Source: Atopsyche davidsoni
Lineage: Eukaryota > Arthropoda > Insecta > Trichoptera > Hydrobiosidae
Reading direction: 5' to 3'
Assembly: GCA_022113835.1 (NCBI GenBank)
Contig: JAILWY010000021.1
Span: forward strand, 11,222,001 to 11,286,000
DNA length: 64,000 nucleotides
The translations under genes and the position numbers were made by a program. Positions 24,735 through 38,346 of the stretch are shown one piece after another (positions within the stretch are counted from its first letter, which is position 1; each line of letters begins with the position of its first letter). The notes under the pieces are model-generated. The model saw only the letters and a program-made list of their open reading frames with translations, was not told where the DNA came from and did not search any database.

Positions 24735-24811
24735 TCACGCATAGAACTCGAACCCACGATATCTCAGCCCAGTGCTTTTACCAATTTAGCTACTGCACCA
24801 CCTGAGCGAGA
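24735..24811 (-). repeat. tRNA-derived SINE head or tRNA pseudogene
   Basis: On the minus strand TAGCTAAATTGG (24792-24781) fits box A and GGGTTCGAGTTC (24755-24744) fits box B at tRNA-like spacing. The acceptor arms do not pair well, so a working tRNA is unlikely. An insect tRNA-derived SINE is the better reading. Confidence 0.5.
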
Positions 24812-27800
24812 ATTTGGATCGTTATAAGCAAGTGTAAAACCGATCTGAGTAGTTTCAGCTAGGTAAATATTTGTGACTTTCAAGTATTCTCGACTTTTAT
24901 TACAGAATTCGAATAAATCTGCCAGTCTTATTAGATTTACGAATGTTTCCAGATAAAACGATAAATTAAAGGATTATTTTCCAAAGGAATATACCGTTTA
25001 ATTACCGGGAGAAAATGCTGTTTAATTTAATATAAATAAATGATTGGCTGAATCAGATCTTATTGAATCCGCAAAAGACTTAAATTATAACTTGTTGATT
25101 GGAGTTCATGTGTTCTATATATTGAATATGTGTCTTATAATACCAAATTTTTATTACTAGTTTCTAGAAAAAAATCACATTAGAGCAGGTATATTCATTT
25201 ATAAATTTTTGTTATTGATAAGAATAAGTACATTGATTTATGATACGTGAGAAATAAAAAATAAATTCTTCAGTGTCGGTCGATTCATTTCAGTTATTTC
25301 AATGCTGCGATATGTTTGCCATAAATAATAAAATCTGTAATTTAATAAAGAGTATGATGTGAGGCACGGACAGCAAGAAATTAGTTTTGATATTACACTT
25401 GAGCTGTATATATTTAAATATTCTTACTTATTTTTGAGTAGGTGTGACTTTTCCTTTGATTATCTCTTTCCTGTAGATGATGTCTTATGACGAAGTTTCA
25501 GCACAGTACTTAAAGTTTCTTAATAAACGAAAACACGACAATACACACACTCCAACTTTACACCACTCCAACGATGCGATACACTCTGCCAACTTCACAG
25601 ATCTGTTATTTATATTGTTCAATATATAACTCCGCCTTTTGAAAGCACTGTGACTAGCCTGTCTGATACTTTGGAAGATTAATAAATCTGATGAAAGCCT
25701 CCCTGAAAATACAGGGCAGGGGTAGCGACGTCCTCTCCGCGCCACGCTCGATAGGCGACTGACTGCTTCTCCTGCTCTGACATATTATAATATAAGGATG
25801 AAAATAAGCACTGCCGATCTAAAGCAAACATCGAGATAAAGTAGAGGAAGCAGCCTGCACACGCTGAGACACAATCGTCAATCCAACGGTGATAAGCCAA
25901 AAGCGTCCTCATATTTTGTATGTTTAATTTTGGTCATGTTTGGTTATCAGTGAAGTCAGGTTTAAATCTCATGCTGAAAATTCAATGCACACAAACTGAA
26001 GGTATGCTTCTGATAAACCATGGTTTTTATAAAAAAAAAAACACATAAGTAATAAGCATTTTCGTTATTTCTATTATATAACTGTAAATAAATAAATAGG
26101 TTTAGAATCAGGCTTATATGAATACAGAGTGGGATGTAAATTAAAAGAGAATATAATTTCCTTTGCGGTCTTCCGTGATACGTCAAAAGCATTTCACTTG
26201 TGTAATTGAAGAAATAAAAGTACTTTTGAACTCAATTTTGGGATTGAATATTAAATTTGGTTTCTCAAGAAACCCGCGCATTACGCTGTCGAGTAAAATT
26301 CAATTATATTTAATTTGAGATTTTCAACGAGACAAAGGACTGAAAGTGACGGTTATATATTTATAATAATAATAATAAAAACGTGATAATTCAAGAGTAT
26401 AAACAAAATACATACGTGTGATATAAAATTTCAAACATAAGCATTGACTCTAAAGCGTGTCGATTGTACGTTTTAATCATGAGTTGTGCAAAAAATACTG
26501 AATGCACCTCGTATTTTAATTTAGATGATTATCTTATCGAAACGCAGATGATTATATTTAATATTTAATATAATTCTGAGTGTTTTTGGAATTCCTTTAA
26601 ATACCTGTGGAGATTTTTAATATATCCCGTTACTCCAGTGTTTTCTTTACTCAAATTACTCGGATGTATTAATTGTTACAAACGAAAATGTCTTAAGGAT
26701 TTTTTGTTTTTGTTTGAATCTAGCCTTTGTTGAGAAATCGAGCAATTGCCCACCTGGAGCCCAGAGTACGTACACCTGGACAATGTGGGGACGAAATTTA
26801 ACACTGGGTGTATTATTCGTGAATCCTGGACCTTTATTCATGCTCAGGATTTAGAACTGCCAGAAATATGATATGCACGAACTATGAGGACCACTCACCA
26901 CGCCTTGTACAGACCAGATGCGTATTTTTTGTGTTTACTTTGAAGATTATTTCATTGGTCTATTTAATTTAAAGAAAAAAGTGCAGGTGTATAAAAGATT
27001 AAGAAGTTATTACTATCTTTAGGCTAGGAAAAAAAAAAAACATTTTCTAAGAGACATAGCATCGCATTGGACGTGTAAACGATATACGATTAAAATAAAA
27101 ATAATATATTTATATATATATAAAAAATAAAATATATATACATATATTTTATTTTATTGTTTCTTGCGTAACATTGTAACTGCGCTGTGGCTTTGTGTGA
27201 ATCCTTGACTATAAATACACCCTGTACATAGCCTACGTAAGGTATTCACAACCATCCATATTAATTAAAGTCTTGTTGGAAATTTTTTCTCCCTCGCCTG
27301 CTTTATTTTTATTTACGTTTTTCTTTCTTCTACTTTTAGATTTTCAATTAATTTGTTTTCAAGAGTTTAAAATAGACTTCGGAGGCCATTCCACTCAAAC
27401 ATTTATTAAATTTTCTGCTTCATTTTTTTCTCTAGGATTCGAAGCGCGCAGTTCTTTTAATTTTGTCAAATGGTGGGATTTGATTTTGTTCAATTTGTGT
27501 AAGCAAGCGCATAAAAAGAATATTAGTCGAAATTTAATAGCATACTTTAATAGCATCTTTAGTGGTTAACACATTTGCTTGTTGATGACGAGCTCTCAGG
27601 CCCGAATTTGGATGTGGCAATGTGCTTTTAAATTTTTAGCAATTGTATTTTTTATGAAACAGCTTCAGGTAATATAAAACTAGACAGCTGTGACAGTTAC
27701 TGGATAGTTTTCTTCAGCTTACTTACTTGTCTCCTCACCCCCTAAAGTGTTAAAGATCTCTTCTGACCTTGGGTGTCTCCTGCTCGAAAAACATGGATAG

Positions 27801-29260
27801 AATACACTCATTAATAAAACGATATTTTCTAAAATAGACATAAGCACATATAGTTATAAAACTTTACACAAAAGTAAAAAAAAATGTTAAGACCAAAAAG
27901 GGATATTGTCACAGAAAACACCAAAGGTAACTTTTAAATATTGTATAAAAATTATTGAAATATCCATGTATGTAAATATATGTTTGTTTGAAACAAATAA
28001 GACGGGTCTCAATGATCTCTATTTTCCCAGAAAACGCCCAGATGCCTCCACAAGATATTCTCGCAGATCTTATGAAGGCAAGGAATAAAATAAAAATTCA
28101 ATTTCTTTGAAGTAACCAAAACTTTTTGATTGCCTATCGTTAGAAAGATTCTTGGAAATACACAGACATGGATTCGTCAGCGTATAAATCAATAATTATA
28201 CTAAATATAAATAAATATAATATATGATATCTGATGTTGCGAATGAATTTTATTCTTACCAATAACACCTTTGTTCATGCAAGCACCTGCCTTTTCTACT
28301 TAATTCAATACAATTTATAAGTTTATTTAAACTAAAACGATAGTATTATACAAAAGGATTTTTTAAATTATGTTTAAATTGTTATAATATATTTTTAGAA
28401 AAACAAATAGCTTAAAAAACGATATTTTAACAATATTTGTTTAATCTATTCGAGAAAAATAAAAAAAAATTATTATCCGAGACACAAACCATAATTCATA
28501 AACAGCTGTAATGTTTATACCAACATCGCACAGATGTCTCTTTAGTAAATTATTTTTAAAAATTATGAGAAAACAATAAAAACAATGTTTTTAAATTTAT
28601 ACACAATAGATAGTCTATTTGAACTATTTTGCAAAATGGTGTAATTTTTCATTCGTCTTATTTATGTTATTTACACAAATAAGCATTTTGCATCTAATGA
28701 CATGAGGTTTTTCCATGACAAAAATATTGTATAAATCCATATTCGCTAGATGCATGTTTTTGTGCTTACAGTGACTTTTTCCCTAATCATATATTTAAGC
28801 ATCAATTGTACTTCGTTGAATGCCGGTTATATACATTTTATTTCTTAGTTTATATAAATCCTTAAAGGTCAATAAATAATGGAAAAATCCGTGGTAGTCG
28901 TTAATAGAACAACAGTAATCAAAATAATTATATCATAGTTAAGCTCACGTTTTTCTAACAACATCAAGAGCTATAACAATTTGCATTATTTATTCCATGC
29001 CAAGACCAGTTCTGGGTTCCTAAGTGTTGAGCACGACAGCGTAATAGATCTCAGAGCTATCTACCCAATCATGAGATATAAGTATTCCCCATTTAACCCA
29101 GAGTCATACCATCTACACTACACTGTATGCAGATCATGGGTTCGACAAGAGAACAACAGCGAATACTGTTAATTTACATACATTTGTACCTCGATACGTA
29201 TATTTTACAAACATACTCAGACTTCATAACAACACATTAAAAAAAAAAACAAGTAGAGAT
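24812..29260. other. Gene-free DNA with one GC-rich island
   Basis: The segment 25480-25915 is GC-richer, and within it about 25690-25780 has long overlapping open frames on the minus strand. No domain is recognisable and it may be a transposon fragment. The remainder is AT-rich with no supportable gene. Confidence 0.4.
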
Positions 29261-29266
29261 ATTTCA

Positions 29267-29272
29267 TTTATT
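29267..29272 (-). terminator. Polyadenylation signal of CAP locus 1
   Basis: AATAAA on the minus strand, 100 bases past the stop codon of locus 1 and the nearest such hexamer I see. Placement is consistent with the 3' end of that transcript. Confidence 0.5.
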
Positions 29273-29371
29273 TTTATTATTAAAAATAAAAGCCTCATAA
29301 TACTTTATGAGACCTGGTTTGAGGAAATATGCTTTGTGCTGATGTAATGTGATTTCACCTTCATCGAGACA

Positions 29372-30461
29372 CTATAAATTGCAGGTAGTTCCATACATAA
29401 GAGAGCAGTCGCGGTCCGTGCAGCAGAGCCCCTCGCAGGCCTCAGTGCCGCTGGTGTAGGGTAGCTCGTCCATGAAGTTACCTCTGAGACATGGGAAATT
29501 AATCAAAATAAGGAATTTTAGCAAATAATCCATTGATTCTAATACATCATATTATTTGCACACGTAGTTAAATCATGAAATAAGTGACTCACGTAGGTCC
29601 GTATTGGCACACGAACTGCTTTACAGGGCCTTTTTCAGAGTCGTACTCCACTGCTCCACATCCCACGAAAGTTGTGTCTGCCCAAATGACCTAAACATTA
29701 ACATAAGTTTTACATCTTCCCATCAAAGTGTGCAGCTCAAGGACTAGCAAGATACGGATTTATATAGACATGGATGTGTGTGTTTACTCACTTGAGTATA
29801 GTGTAAAGTTTTCTTGTCATATATTATGGGCTGATATGTGTAGGCCAGGTGTTCGTTAAACCACCCCTGAATTGCGCGCTTCCAGTCATAAGGCTCCGAA
29901 GGACCTTTTGAGGTCATTTTGAAGAGATTCTCTCCAACATCAAAGCGAGCTATAATTAAAAAAAATATATTTAATTTGTATAATAGAAAAACATTAAATT
30001 ATGCAATACACAGTTCCTAATGAGACTCCACCAATAGGAGGCATGCAGCGCCTGCAGTGTCGAATTTTGCGACGGAGAATTAATGTATAAAATTATTATT
30101 AAACAATTTAATACCATTTAAATTTTGAATATTTAAATGCAACCCCCATTAGAGCATTTGCTTCATTGAACCATATAAGAGAGGCTTATTTACAATAGAC
30201 ATGAATTTGTTTTGTAATATGATCAAAATAACATGGATATATACACCAGACTGCGAAAGCTATATACGAAACCTTTAGTTTATATATATATTTAGGTACA
30301 TGTTATATACTTACAGTCTTTGCGCTTTGTGGAATGTGCCCAAACCTTTTTATTTGCCCATTTTTGCGCAGCGCGAGCAAGTTCTTCGTCCCATACCTGT
30401 AACAATAAGATGCAAGTAGAATCGCAGAGTCCGGAATAATTTTTGAGGTTTTTCAATAAAT

Positions 30462-30527
<66 letters not shown>

Positions 30528-31859
30528 ATATATATATATATCAATATTAAGCTATCAGAGTGTGTACATGGATATTTATACACACCAGTGTGACGCCAGG
30601 ATATTATCGAGTGAAAATGTAAAACTATAGAAATTAACCAAAGTAATGATTAAGGAAATGAATTAAAAACTTTTGTAATTGCGTTAAATATAAATTAGAA
30701 TAAACTTATATATATATTGGACACCATTCCCTGTCATAAACGCGATGCTATCAGTGGGACGGTTGTCAATTGTGTTGCCACGCGTGTAGTGTGCTTAGTG
30801 GCTATTTTATCGAAAAAAATCACAAAAATTTGACTGCTGGCAAGTTGTCGGTCAATTGTTAATTGTATTGCTGTGTGTGATGTGTTGTAGTGTTTTTATC
30901 AGTTATTTTTTGAATTCTTACTAGTTTTTCCATGTTGGAGGCGCCGGGCTGGCCGGAGATTGACCCGCTGGCCACTTTAGCCCGCAGCTCATTGTGAAAG
31001 TCTACAATCAACTGCTTATCAGCACAGGTGACCGGAGTAGCTGCCAAAAGAGAGAATTAGCCATCAAGCTCTTTAAATTGACAGCCGACCAACAAATTGC
31101 ATCAACCGACCAACAAATTGCATGATTTTTGCCGTCGAAGTGGCGACAAAAGTGGCACAGAGCAAATTGTTGTTTGGATGATGTTTTTCGTTGGTCAGTT
31201 GTCAGTTGTGTTTTTATAAGTGAAGTGCGCATAGCATCACAAAACCATGGTTTATTAACGGAGGCTTTGAAAATTATTAAATTAACTAGAAAACAATGGT
31301 TCAGTCTAAATCAGGACGCCCACGAAGTTATATTTGAGACATAAAAAACATCAGATAAAATAATTTTTACGTGAGTTATTAAAAATAATATTTTTGGATT
31401 TAATTAATTTTTTAGTTTATTTTGTTGGATAATTTAACAAACTTGAATCTCGATTATATATTTATGCCCTTAATAACAACTTTTTTTTACAAATTACACT
31501 TTATTTAGTGATTCTTAGTATCAAGATTAAAAATAAAAGTATATTATCGAATTCACCACGGCGCGCATGCCAAAATTATTTTCATATCGTTGTAAATTAC
31601 ATTACACTAAATTTCCAGTTTTCTTTGAAGTTCGGAAAAATTATCCACTAGTAAAAATAAACGTAGTCGCACAACCCCACATATTGAATATGAAAAAAAA
31701 AAAAAAACGTTTTCAAAGATCAAAGATAATTTTTTTTTGAGTTTGATTGAAAATACAACAGTATTTTTATATAAATTTTTTTTTCTTACGGATGAATTTT
31801 TTCGCAGAGCACACCGCAACCGCTATCGAGAGGATCACCAAGCAGCCGATTTTCGCCAT
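29372..31859 (-). CDS. CAP-superfamily secreted protein, locus 1 (antigen 5/venom-allergen-like)
   Basis: Six exons on the minus strand: 31859-31790, 31040-30922, 30396-30315, 29949-29792, 29690-29593 and 29483-29372. All introns are GT-AG with phases 1,0,1,0,2, giving 639 nt and 212 residues. Exon 1 is a hydrophobic signal peptide ending VCSA. The mature part shows the CAP set: HNELR, WAHS, GENLF and WFNEH, the CAP1 motif HYTQVIWADT and the CAP2 motif FVCQYGPTGNF. A CX3CCX4CX7C tail follows. The CAP1 Gly before His is Leu here, but the cavity His and Glu residues are kept. Family members are extracellular, bind lipids or partner proteins, and occur in venom, saliva and haemolymph; the specific role is unknown. 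A TATA box lies about 95 bases upstream. The second intron holds an AC/TA microsatellite. Confidence 0.93.
30462..30535. repeat. (AC)n(TA)n microsatellite in intron 2 of locus 1
   Basis: About ten CA units run directly into more than twenty TA units, with one interruption near 30525. The tyrosine/isoleucine-rich open frames here are artefacts of the repeat. Confidence 0.95.
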
Positions 31860-31950
31860 CCTGAAGGACTTCCTTGCTCCGGTCTCTCCGGATGAGTGCG
31901 TCCAATTCGCTGACACGAGCGAATCTGAAGAGGGACTCGGGAGGTCTGCG

Positions 31951-31958
31951 TATTTATA
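31951..31958 (-). promoter_or_regulatory. Core promoter of CAP locus 1 (TATA box with TCAG initiator)
   Basis: TATAAATA on the minus strand is followed about 31-33 bases later by TCAGATT (31927-31921), the arthropod initiator-like sequence. The ATG at 31859 lies about 65 bases further. Spacing and order match the promoter of locus 3, which supports active transcription from here. Confidence 0.7.
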
Positions 31959-34499
31959 ACTGTCGTACCGATTATAGTTTGACTGAGTAACAGTTATCAC
32001 GAGCCATGCTTAGACGCCGTACAGTAAGTTAGATAATTCATAATAAAAAAAAAAATTTGCGATAAATCGACTGCACCAATCAAAAAAAATTAAATGAAAA
32101 AAGTTAGATACATCCCTTCTTCCGAACAGAATATTTTTTCAATTCTTGTAAATTTACTTTTAATATGATAAATATGTGTTTTTCCGATTGAAATGTAGGA
32201 ATTTGGAGATTCGTCATTTCCCTGTTCTAAGAGTCCAACGCATTTAAAAGTCTATTTTTCAATTGGAATTAAAAGATTAAATATAAACTCTGAGCGAATA
32301 ATTATTTAAAAATTAAAAAAAAAAAAATCTTTAACTAATGGTTTTGAAAAGTCGTCATTTTATCAAATTTTTCAAGATTTTATTTTACCCTGAAAATGGA
32401 CGTTAATTAAATAATAAAAAATAGATAAATATAATTTATAATTCTTATAATACTTTATAAAAAAATCAACTTTCGACATAGAAAAATAAAGTGACAATTA
32501 AATTATATTTATAAATTAAAATCAACAGTATGATGCTTGGTGGCAGCATCTTGCGACGCTTGCCTGGCGGGTTTGTAGATGGATAACTGAGAATGAAAAT
32601 AATATCCGCATACTTCTTATTATTAGCAAAAGCAAAATAATCATATTTTATTAAAAAGTGTTATTTTTCGTCAAAGAAGTTTGAAGATTTTCAATAAATT
32701 GCTCTTTAAAGTACTGCAATTTATTTGTTATTATTTATAAAATAAATTTGAGAAATTTAATTTTATATATTTTTTCCCTTTCTTCATTATAACTAATACA
32801 CTGGTTTTAAAGAATTTTTTTATATTTAATGAATTTGTTCATCATTATAATTCGATCCATAAATTACTCATATAAATTTCTAGTAAATAAAAACACAAAA
32901 AGAAAAATGTTAACTTCATATTGGAATGTAAGTATTTACATTTTTGTCAAAATATGTCGTAAATCACCAGCACTCTTACAAATTCTGTGAAAGTTGTGTT
33001 TATTTGAAGAATAATTTACAACTCTTCGCAAACAAACAAATAAACTTTTGATTTTATATTAAAGTATTTCTAAAAGTTCATTTAACGAAGAGTCGGTATT
33101 CATGAGAATATATATGTTTCTTCTTTTTCCTATTTGAAGATCAATTTAATCAGTTTCAAATCGAAACATTAATTTTTAACATTCCAATCTTTGCATGCTG
33201 TGCTTTGCTTTTAAAATCATGTATCGCTATTTTATTTATTTCACACGAAATAAAAATAGCTTCTGTCACATTAGGCCTATCAATACATATATTAAAAAAA
33301 CTATAACTGTTCCATAACTTTTCCTCATATCTTAAAATATACAGCGGCGTACACAAAGCTAGAAATAAAAAATATTATGATAGAGATAAAATTATACAGA
33401 AGAAATATACATCTGAATTGTTGCCACGATTTTTAAAGTCAACAACAAAGTATAATAATAAATAAAAACAATTTTAATTTGATGATCGATGAAACGATGA
33501 AAAAATATTTAATTTTAACCTACCCGATCGTGTCTGATTTCCTATTGACTCAGTGAACTGATTACACAAAATAATATTTTTTTACACAGTAAATTCTCAA
33601 ACGAAGGTTAATCGGATTTATCAAATGATGATTTTACTTTTAAAAAAATATATTTTATATATTTTTTGGATAAAATATTATTTTTGTGTGTTTGCCAAAC
33701 TTCTATTTTGACATTCACGAACAGAAGAAATGTCAACATAGAAGGTTGGAGAAACTAGTCAGAAAAATGAATGTGTGTAAAAATCACAAAAAATATCTCT
33801 ATTATTTAAAGAAAAATGGTCACATTTGAATTCTGTAAATTTCTTTAAAAATATTAAAATTTTTAGTGAAAATTGTCCAAAAACTACCACATGCATTAAA
33901 AAAGACATAAATTAAATGTTTAATAATAATAAATGAAGAATTTAAATTATCAGTATTAAAAAAAATATCTAAATATTTTACGAAATAAAATGAGTTTTTT
34001 TTTCGTATTCGACCTAGTTAACGAATAATTCGTTCCTTGATCGATAATCATTTTTTTTTTCTTTTTTTGAGTTTTGACAGATAATTCAGAAAAATAAATA
34101 TGCGTAATTTCAATGAACTTGAAATGAAAGTCTCATGTTAGTGGGTTAACAATATGAGTTGAAAATTGGCATATTATCAAACACGAAAATAGTTTACATC
34201 GGCCTGAAACATGTAAAAAGGCAATTAATTTCTTTTTAATGGCAGACCATGACACCAGGCAGTCGTCTGAGAGTGCTCGAGCACATGTCCAGCCTTATCT
34301 TTAGAAAGTCTAATTACTATTATCATTATTAAGTTATTATCACTGTGGATTTGAAGATGTTATGATTTAGCAAAGGATGTGGCTTTTTCTTATTTTCTAA
34401 CCACACTAAAAATAGCCGAATAATATTTGATAAAAAAACGATTTTTCTGCAGGTTATTCAACTTGTAGAATGAAACAAACAATGTTAAAATAATGCATC

Positions 34500-34570
34500 C
34501 ATCTTGTTGTCTAGTGATTATCGCACTTGTTTGCTGAATCCTTGGTTCGAATCCACGTAGTAAAAAAAAT
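34500..34570 (+). repeat. tRNA-derived SINE head
   Basis: A box A-like TGTCTAGTGATTATCGC near 34508 and a box B GGTTCGAATCC at 34543-34553 are tRNA-spaced and followed by an A run. Pairing of the acceptor arms is poor, so I read it as a SINE or pseudo-tRNA. Confidence 0.5.
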
Positions 34571-34921
34571 ATTTTTTTGCTTTTGAAACTTTATCAAAAC
34601 AAATAATTGTTGCAAGGTGTAATAGGAAGGCAAATTAAAATATATTACACAAATACAAAAAATTACTTTTGTAATTGTAGTTGACGATTTTATAATAATT
34701 TTTTTTTGCATGATATAAAAAAAAAATTGTAAAAACTAATTGAGAAGTAATATTTATAATATAAAAACATTTGTTCACTCATACTTATATTAATTAATAA
34801 ATACCAAACATTTATGAATAAAAAAAAAAAATGAATACCAAATAAGCTAGAAGCATTGTTTTTTTTAATAGAAAGTGCTTTTTATTTATTATATTTTAAT
34901 GCAATGAAGCCTTCAAAAGGT

Positions 34922-34949
34922 TGAGGTACCCACAAAAGTGGGTACCTCA
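34922..34949. repeat. Perfect hairpin, 12-bp arms
   Basis: TGAGGTACCCAC and its exact complement are separated by AAAA. It is unusually GC-rich for the surroundings. It is not next to a recognised gene end. Confidence 0.7.
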
Positions 34950-35708
34950 TAATCTTATAGCAATTTGGCTATTGAAATGTGTTGTTTGAGTGTATTCTAA
35001 CATTAGAGATTGAAAAAAGAGGAATATCTATAAAAGTTCAATCAAAGATTTGTCTAATATTCAGTAACAGATTTGTCTATTTTTTTTTTTATAAAATAGA
35101 ATTTTTAGATTTACAGCATCGCGAAAAGAAACGGGTTTAACGACTTCACCACGTTTTCTTGAGTTTTGAAAAAAAAATATTCTGCAAGAAATCATAACTG
35201 AAAACAAAATCAAATACCACATAACCACAGATATGATATTTACACATATTTTTTCCGTAAACTTGTGATATTAAAAATAAGAGACAAGGACGTAAATACC
35301 ACAATTTAAATTATATAATTTAAATTAAATTAATATATTAAATTTAAAAAAATGTTGCACTGAATTTCAACGACATAATTTGACATAGTACATGTGACTA
35401 TGCTTTTTACATCACGTACAGGATATATAATAATAACCATGTTGCAGGTAGTGCCAAAATAACAGGTGCTTTAAGAGATAAATATTCGCTATCCAGTGGC
35501 GTGCGGTGAGTCTATAACCAATGAAAGTACTTTGTTTCGGTGCCCATAAGTGAGACTTATAAATGACGAAAATGACTTATTTTAAATTAAGTATTACGAA
35601 AAAAATTTCCCCGATTTGAATTTTATAGTAAAATAATATATAATACAAAAATACTTAAATTTGTATGTTAATAAAACAAACAATGCATAATTGAGTAATA
35701 AATTTTTT

Positions 35709-35792
35709 TGACAGGTGGAATTCCATTTTAATATTTTAAATAAAATACTTGAGTGATATTTCCACATCCCTCAAGTATTTTATTTAAAATAT
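35709..35792. repeat. Foldback element, TGGAATTCCA family, copy a
   Basis: Starts GACAGGTGGAATTCCATTTT and ends in perfect 23-bp inverted arms at 35731-35753 and 35770-35792. The same opening sequence occurs at 44831-45060, 45521-45644 and about 54396-54432. Confidence 0.6.
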
Positions 35793-36580
35793 CAATGCTT
35801 AATTGCTCATTTTAAAATCACGCCATTGCGCTATATGAGAGTGAATAATTAATTTTTATTTAATACGTGTTAGCGTTCTCCTCAAGCAGTACCTTAAAAC
35901 TGAAAGACTATAGTTAAAATTTGCTTGATTCAAATAGATACATCTGAATCTTTCAATAGAAATTAATATTTTATTTGATAAAAAAATACGTATCAACCTT
36001 AAAATCAAGTATTATTAAAGGATAATAGTTATTCAATATTTAGTATTGTGAAGTGTATAAAATAAAAATATATTTTCCATTTATTTATTCTCGATTATTT
36101 TTGATGCCATCTGTTAACAAAACTGAAAGTTTTGCGGAAATTTTTCATTCTAGATGCTCTGCTTAATAGAGTTACGTGAATTGTCGGCAGAGCAGCCTTA
36201 ATCATTAAATAAAACATTATTTTTCAACCCTTATGAAAATATAATTTTTCTCTCCATATACATGCATTTTATTTTTACAACCACGTAATAAATAACTGAA
36301 AATTAAATTTTATTACGAGCTTGATAAAACAGGTTAAAAAATGATTTTACTTTATGTTTGATAAATATTAAAAAATATACTTTGAATGAGAGAATAATAA
36401 TTGAAAGTTTGGTAATATTTAATATGATTTGCATTGATATTCTTTAAATAAATAAATAAATTTTATTAGAAAAAATTTATGAAAAATTTAAATTCATATT
36501 TCCAGATAGTATAATTATAAATATGCTATAAAGTGATACAATATTTAAATAAATAAATTCAATTCCCTGTTAATATAAAA

Positions 36581-38346
36581 TTACTGGCACGTATCTCCAT
36601 ATAATTTAGAACAGTCTCGGTTAGTGCAGCAGAGGTTTTGACAATTGCCACTGCCTTTGGTGTAAGGAAACTCTCCCAAAGTATTACCCCTGAAATTCAG
36701 GAATTTCTCTATAACTCAATCGAAATATATTTTATTGCTACAGCAAAGATAGATTACTCGTTTTCTAAACTTACTTATAAATTAATGATTTTGGCAATCG
36801 GTTATATGCTAAACCAATCCTTGGTAAAATTTGTAAATAAATAAAATTTATACGTATGATAAAATTGCATTGACATTAACTTTTATATCAGTTTTCACTG
36901 TTATCAAGAATTTTGTGAAACTATATATTTATTGGGTGCATCGCTTTTTTCAGGTACACGAGTTAACTTACAGTTATTAGCACATATTATGTATCCGCTT
37001 ATTAAAAATATACGTATTTAAATTTAGTGGTTTCTTTTAATTAAAATATTTTATTGATAATGTTCTCACCCAGGTCCATAGTAGCACAAATACAGTTTTT
37101 TAATCCATTCCCCTGATTTAAATTGAACAGCTCCACATCCAACGTACATCGTTTTTGCCCAGACAATCTCAAAATCAAATAACATTAAAATTAATTGTAC
37201 TTTCTAAAATATAAAAATTAAAAGCATGAATGAAAAATATAATGTTAATAATAAAGCAATATGGCACTAAAAATTCACGTTTATTTTCTTTAAAAATATA
37301 ATGTTGTTTTTGTCTAGTTGTTCTACTTTAAAACTTTTAATTTAATATCATGTATTTTTTTAAATAAAGCATCATTTATCAAAGAACATATATTAAATGG
37401 CTTTACACATTAACATTTAATTTTATCATTCGAAATATATCTCTTAAATAAATAGCTACTATAAATAAACAAAATCTTTTAATACAATTTTTATAGTAAG
37501 ATTTTGGTCATACTAAATCAAATAAGTTTTTAATGCATAAAAAATCTAAAAAAAATAGTTTCTGTACAAAATGTCAATAAACACCACAAATAATCTTACT
37601 TGAGTATAATTAACGGATTTTAAGTCTACTTTAATGGGCTTGTAGCCATAGCTTTTGTGTTCATTAAACCATGTCATGATGGCAGTCGACCAATCGAAGG
37701 CAGTCGTGCTTAGATCCACTGTGGAGGTAATATGGATGTTCTGCCCCACAGAAAACCGAGCTGAATTACATGGAACAATACTTATCATGTAATAAGAAAA
37801 AAACTGGAATAGTCATTTTACAAAAGTAAGTAGTTATGTATATAAATATAAATATAGGATTGCCGTACGATCATGAGTCTCGGTATGACTCAGTAGTTTT
37901 TTATCCACCCAGTTTTGTGCAGAAGCTTGAAGCTTGTCGTCCCAAATCTGGGAACAATAATACAAGCATATTAATAAATAGTCGAATGCAATTGTATCAT
38001 GTGATCTACTACTAGATGATGGACCGCAGATTCATACACATAAGCTTAAAGCAACTACCAACGAGTAAGGTCGGTAAAAATGTAGTGGTAGTAGAGAAAG
38101 CTTTTAACGTGATATTATTCTATGAAAGTATGTCTCAATGATAATTATGATGGTGTAATATTTCTTGTGCTTTGTCTTTACAATTTTATAGAAATTCAAA
38201 GTAACAATTGCGCTTATTATAAAGGTTTCCTACTATTTTTTGCATATTAGAAGCTCCTGGTTGGCCGTCGAGCTCTCCGTTGGCCACAGTCTTTCGCAAC
38301 TTATTGTGCAGGTCAACAATGAGCTTTTTTTCATTGCAGGAAACTC
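36581..38346 (-). pseudogene. CAP-superfamily gene, locus 2, 5'-incomplete and probably inactive
   Basis: Five of the six family exons are present: 38346-38234, 37947-37869, 37760-37600, 37167-37070 and 36689-36581. Phases are standard and each is open, ending in the family tail NCQNLCC...YGDTCQ. No signal-peptide exon or TATA box was found upstream. Where locus 3 has an AG acceptor before exon 2, this copy has CG (38348-38347). The alternative AG about 19 bases upstream puts exon 2 out of frame, or in the right frame meets TAA. An ATG at 38356-38354 would give a protein without a signal peptide. The cavity residues are also changed: GQN for GEN and NYTQ for HYTQ. Donor GTACGG after exon 3 is weak. 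I read it as a decaying copy. A cytosolic or neofunctional product cannot be excluded. Confidence 0.75.

Larger units (their letters stand above)
32000..35700. other. Intergenic DNA between locus 1 and locus 2
   Basis: AT-rich and without a supportable gene. Contains a SINE-like head at 34500 and a perfect hairpin at 34922. The short GC-richer string near 34230-34300 has no identifiable origin. Confidence 0.45.

Noticed and set aside
25485..25912. Two overlapping minus-strand open frames
   Set aside because: They occupy two frames of the same GC-rich island, have no recognisable domain and no splice context.
27273..27569. Phe/Leu-rich 98-codon open frame
   Set aside because: Composition is what T-rich DNA gives by chance; no conserved feature.
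29101..29160. Box B-like ATGGGTTCGACAAG suggesting a tRNA or SINE
   Set aside because: No acceptable box A and no tRNA-like arms.
30292..30583. Open frames rich in Ile/Tyr/Cys/Val
   Set aside because: Translation of the AC/TA microsatellite joined to CAP exon 3 of locus 1.
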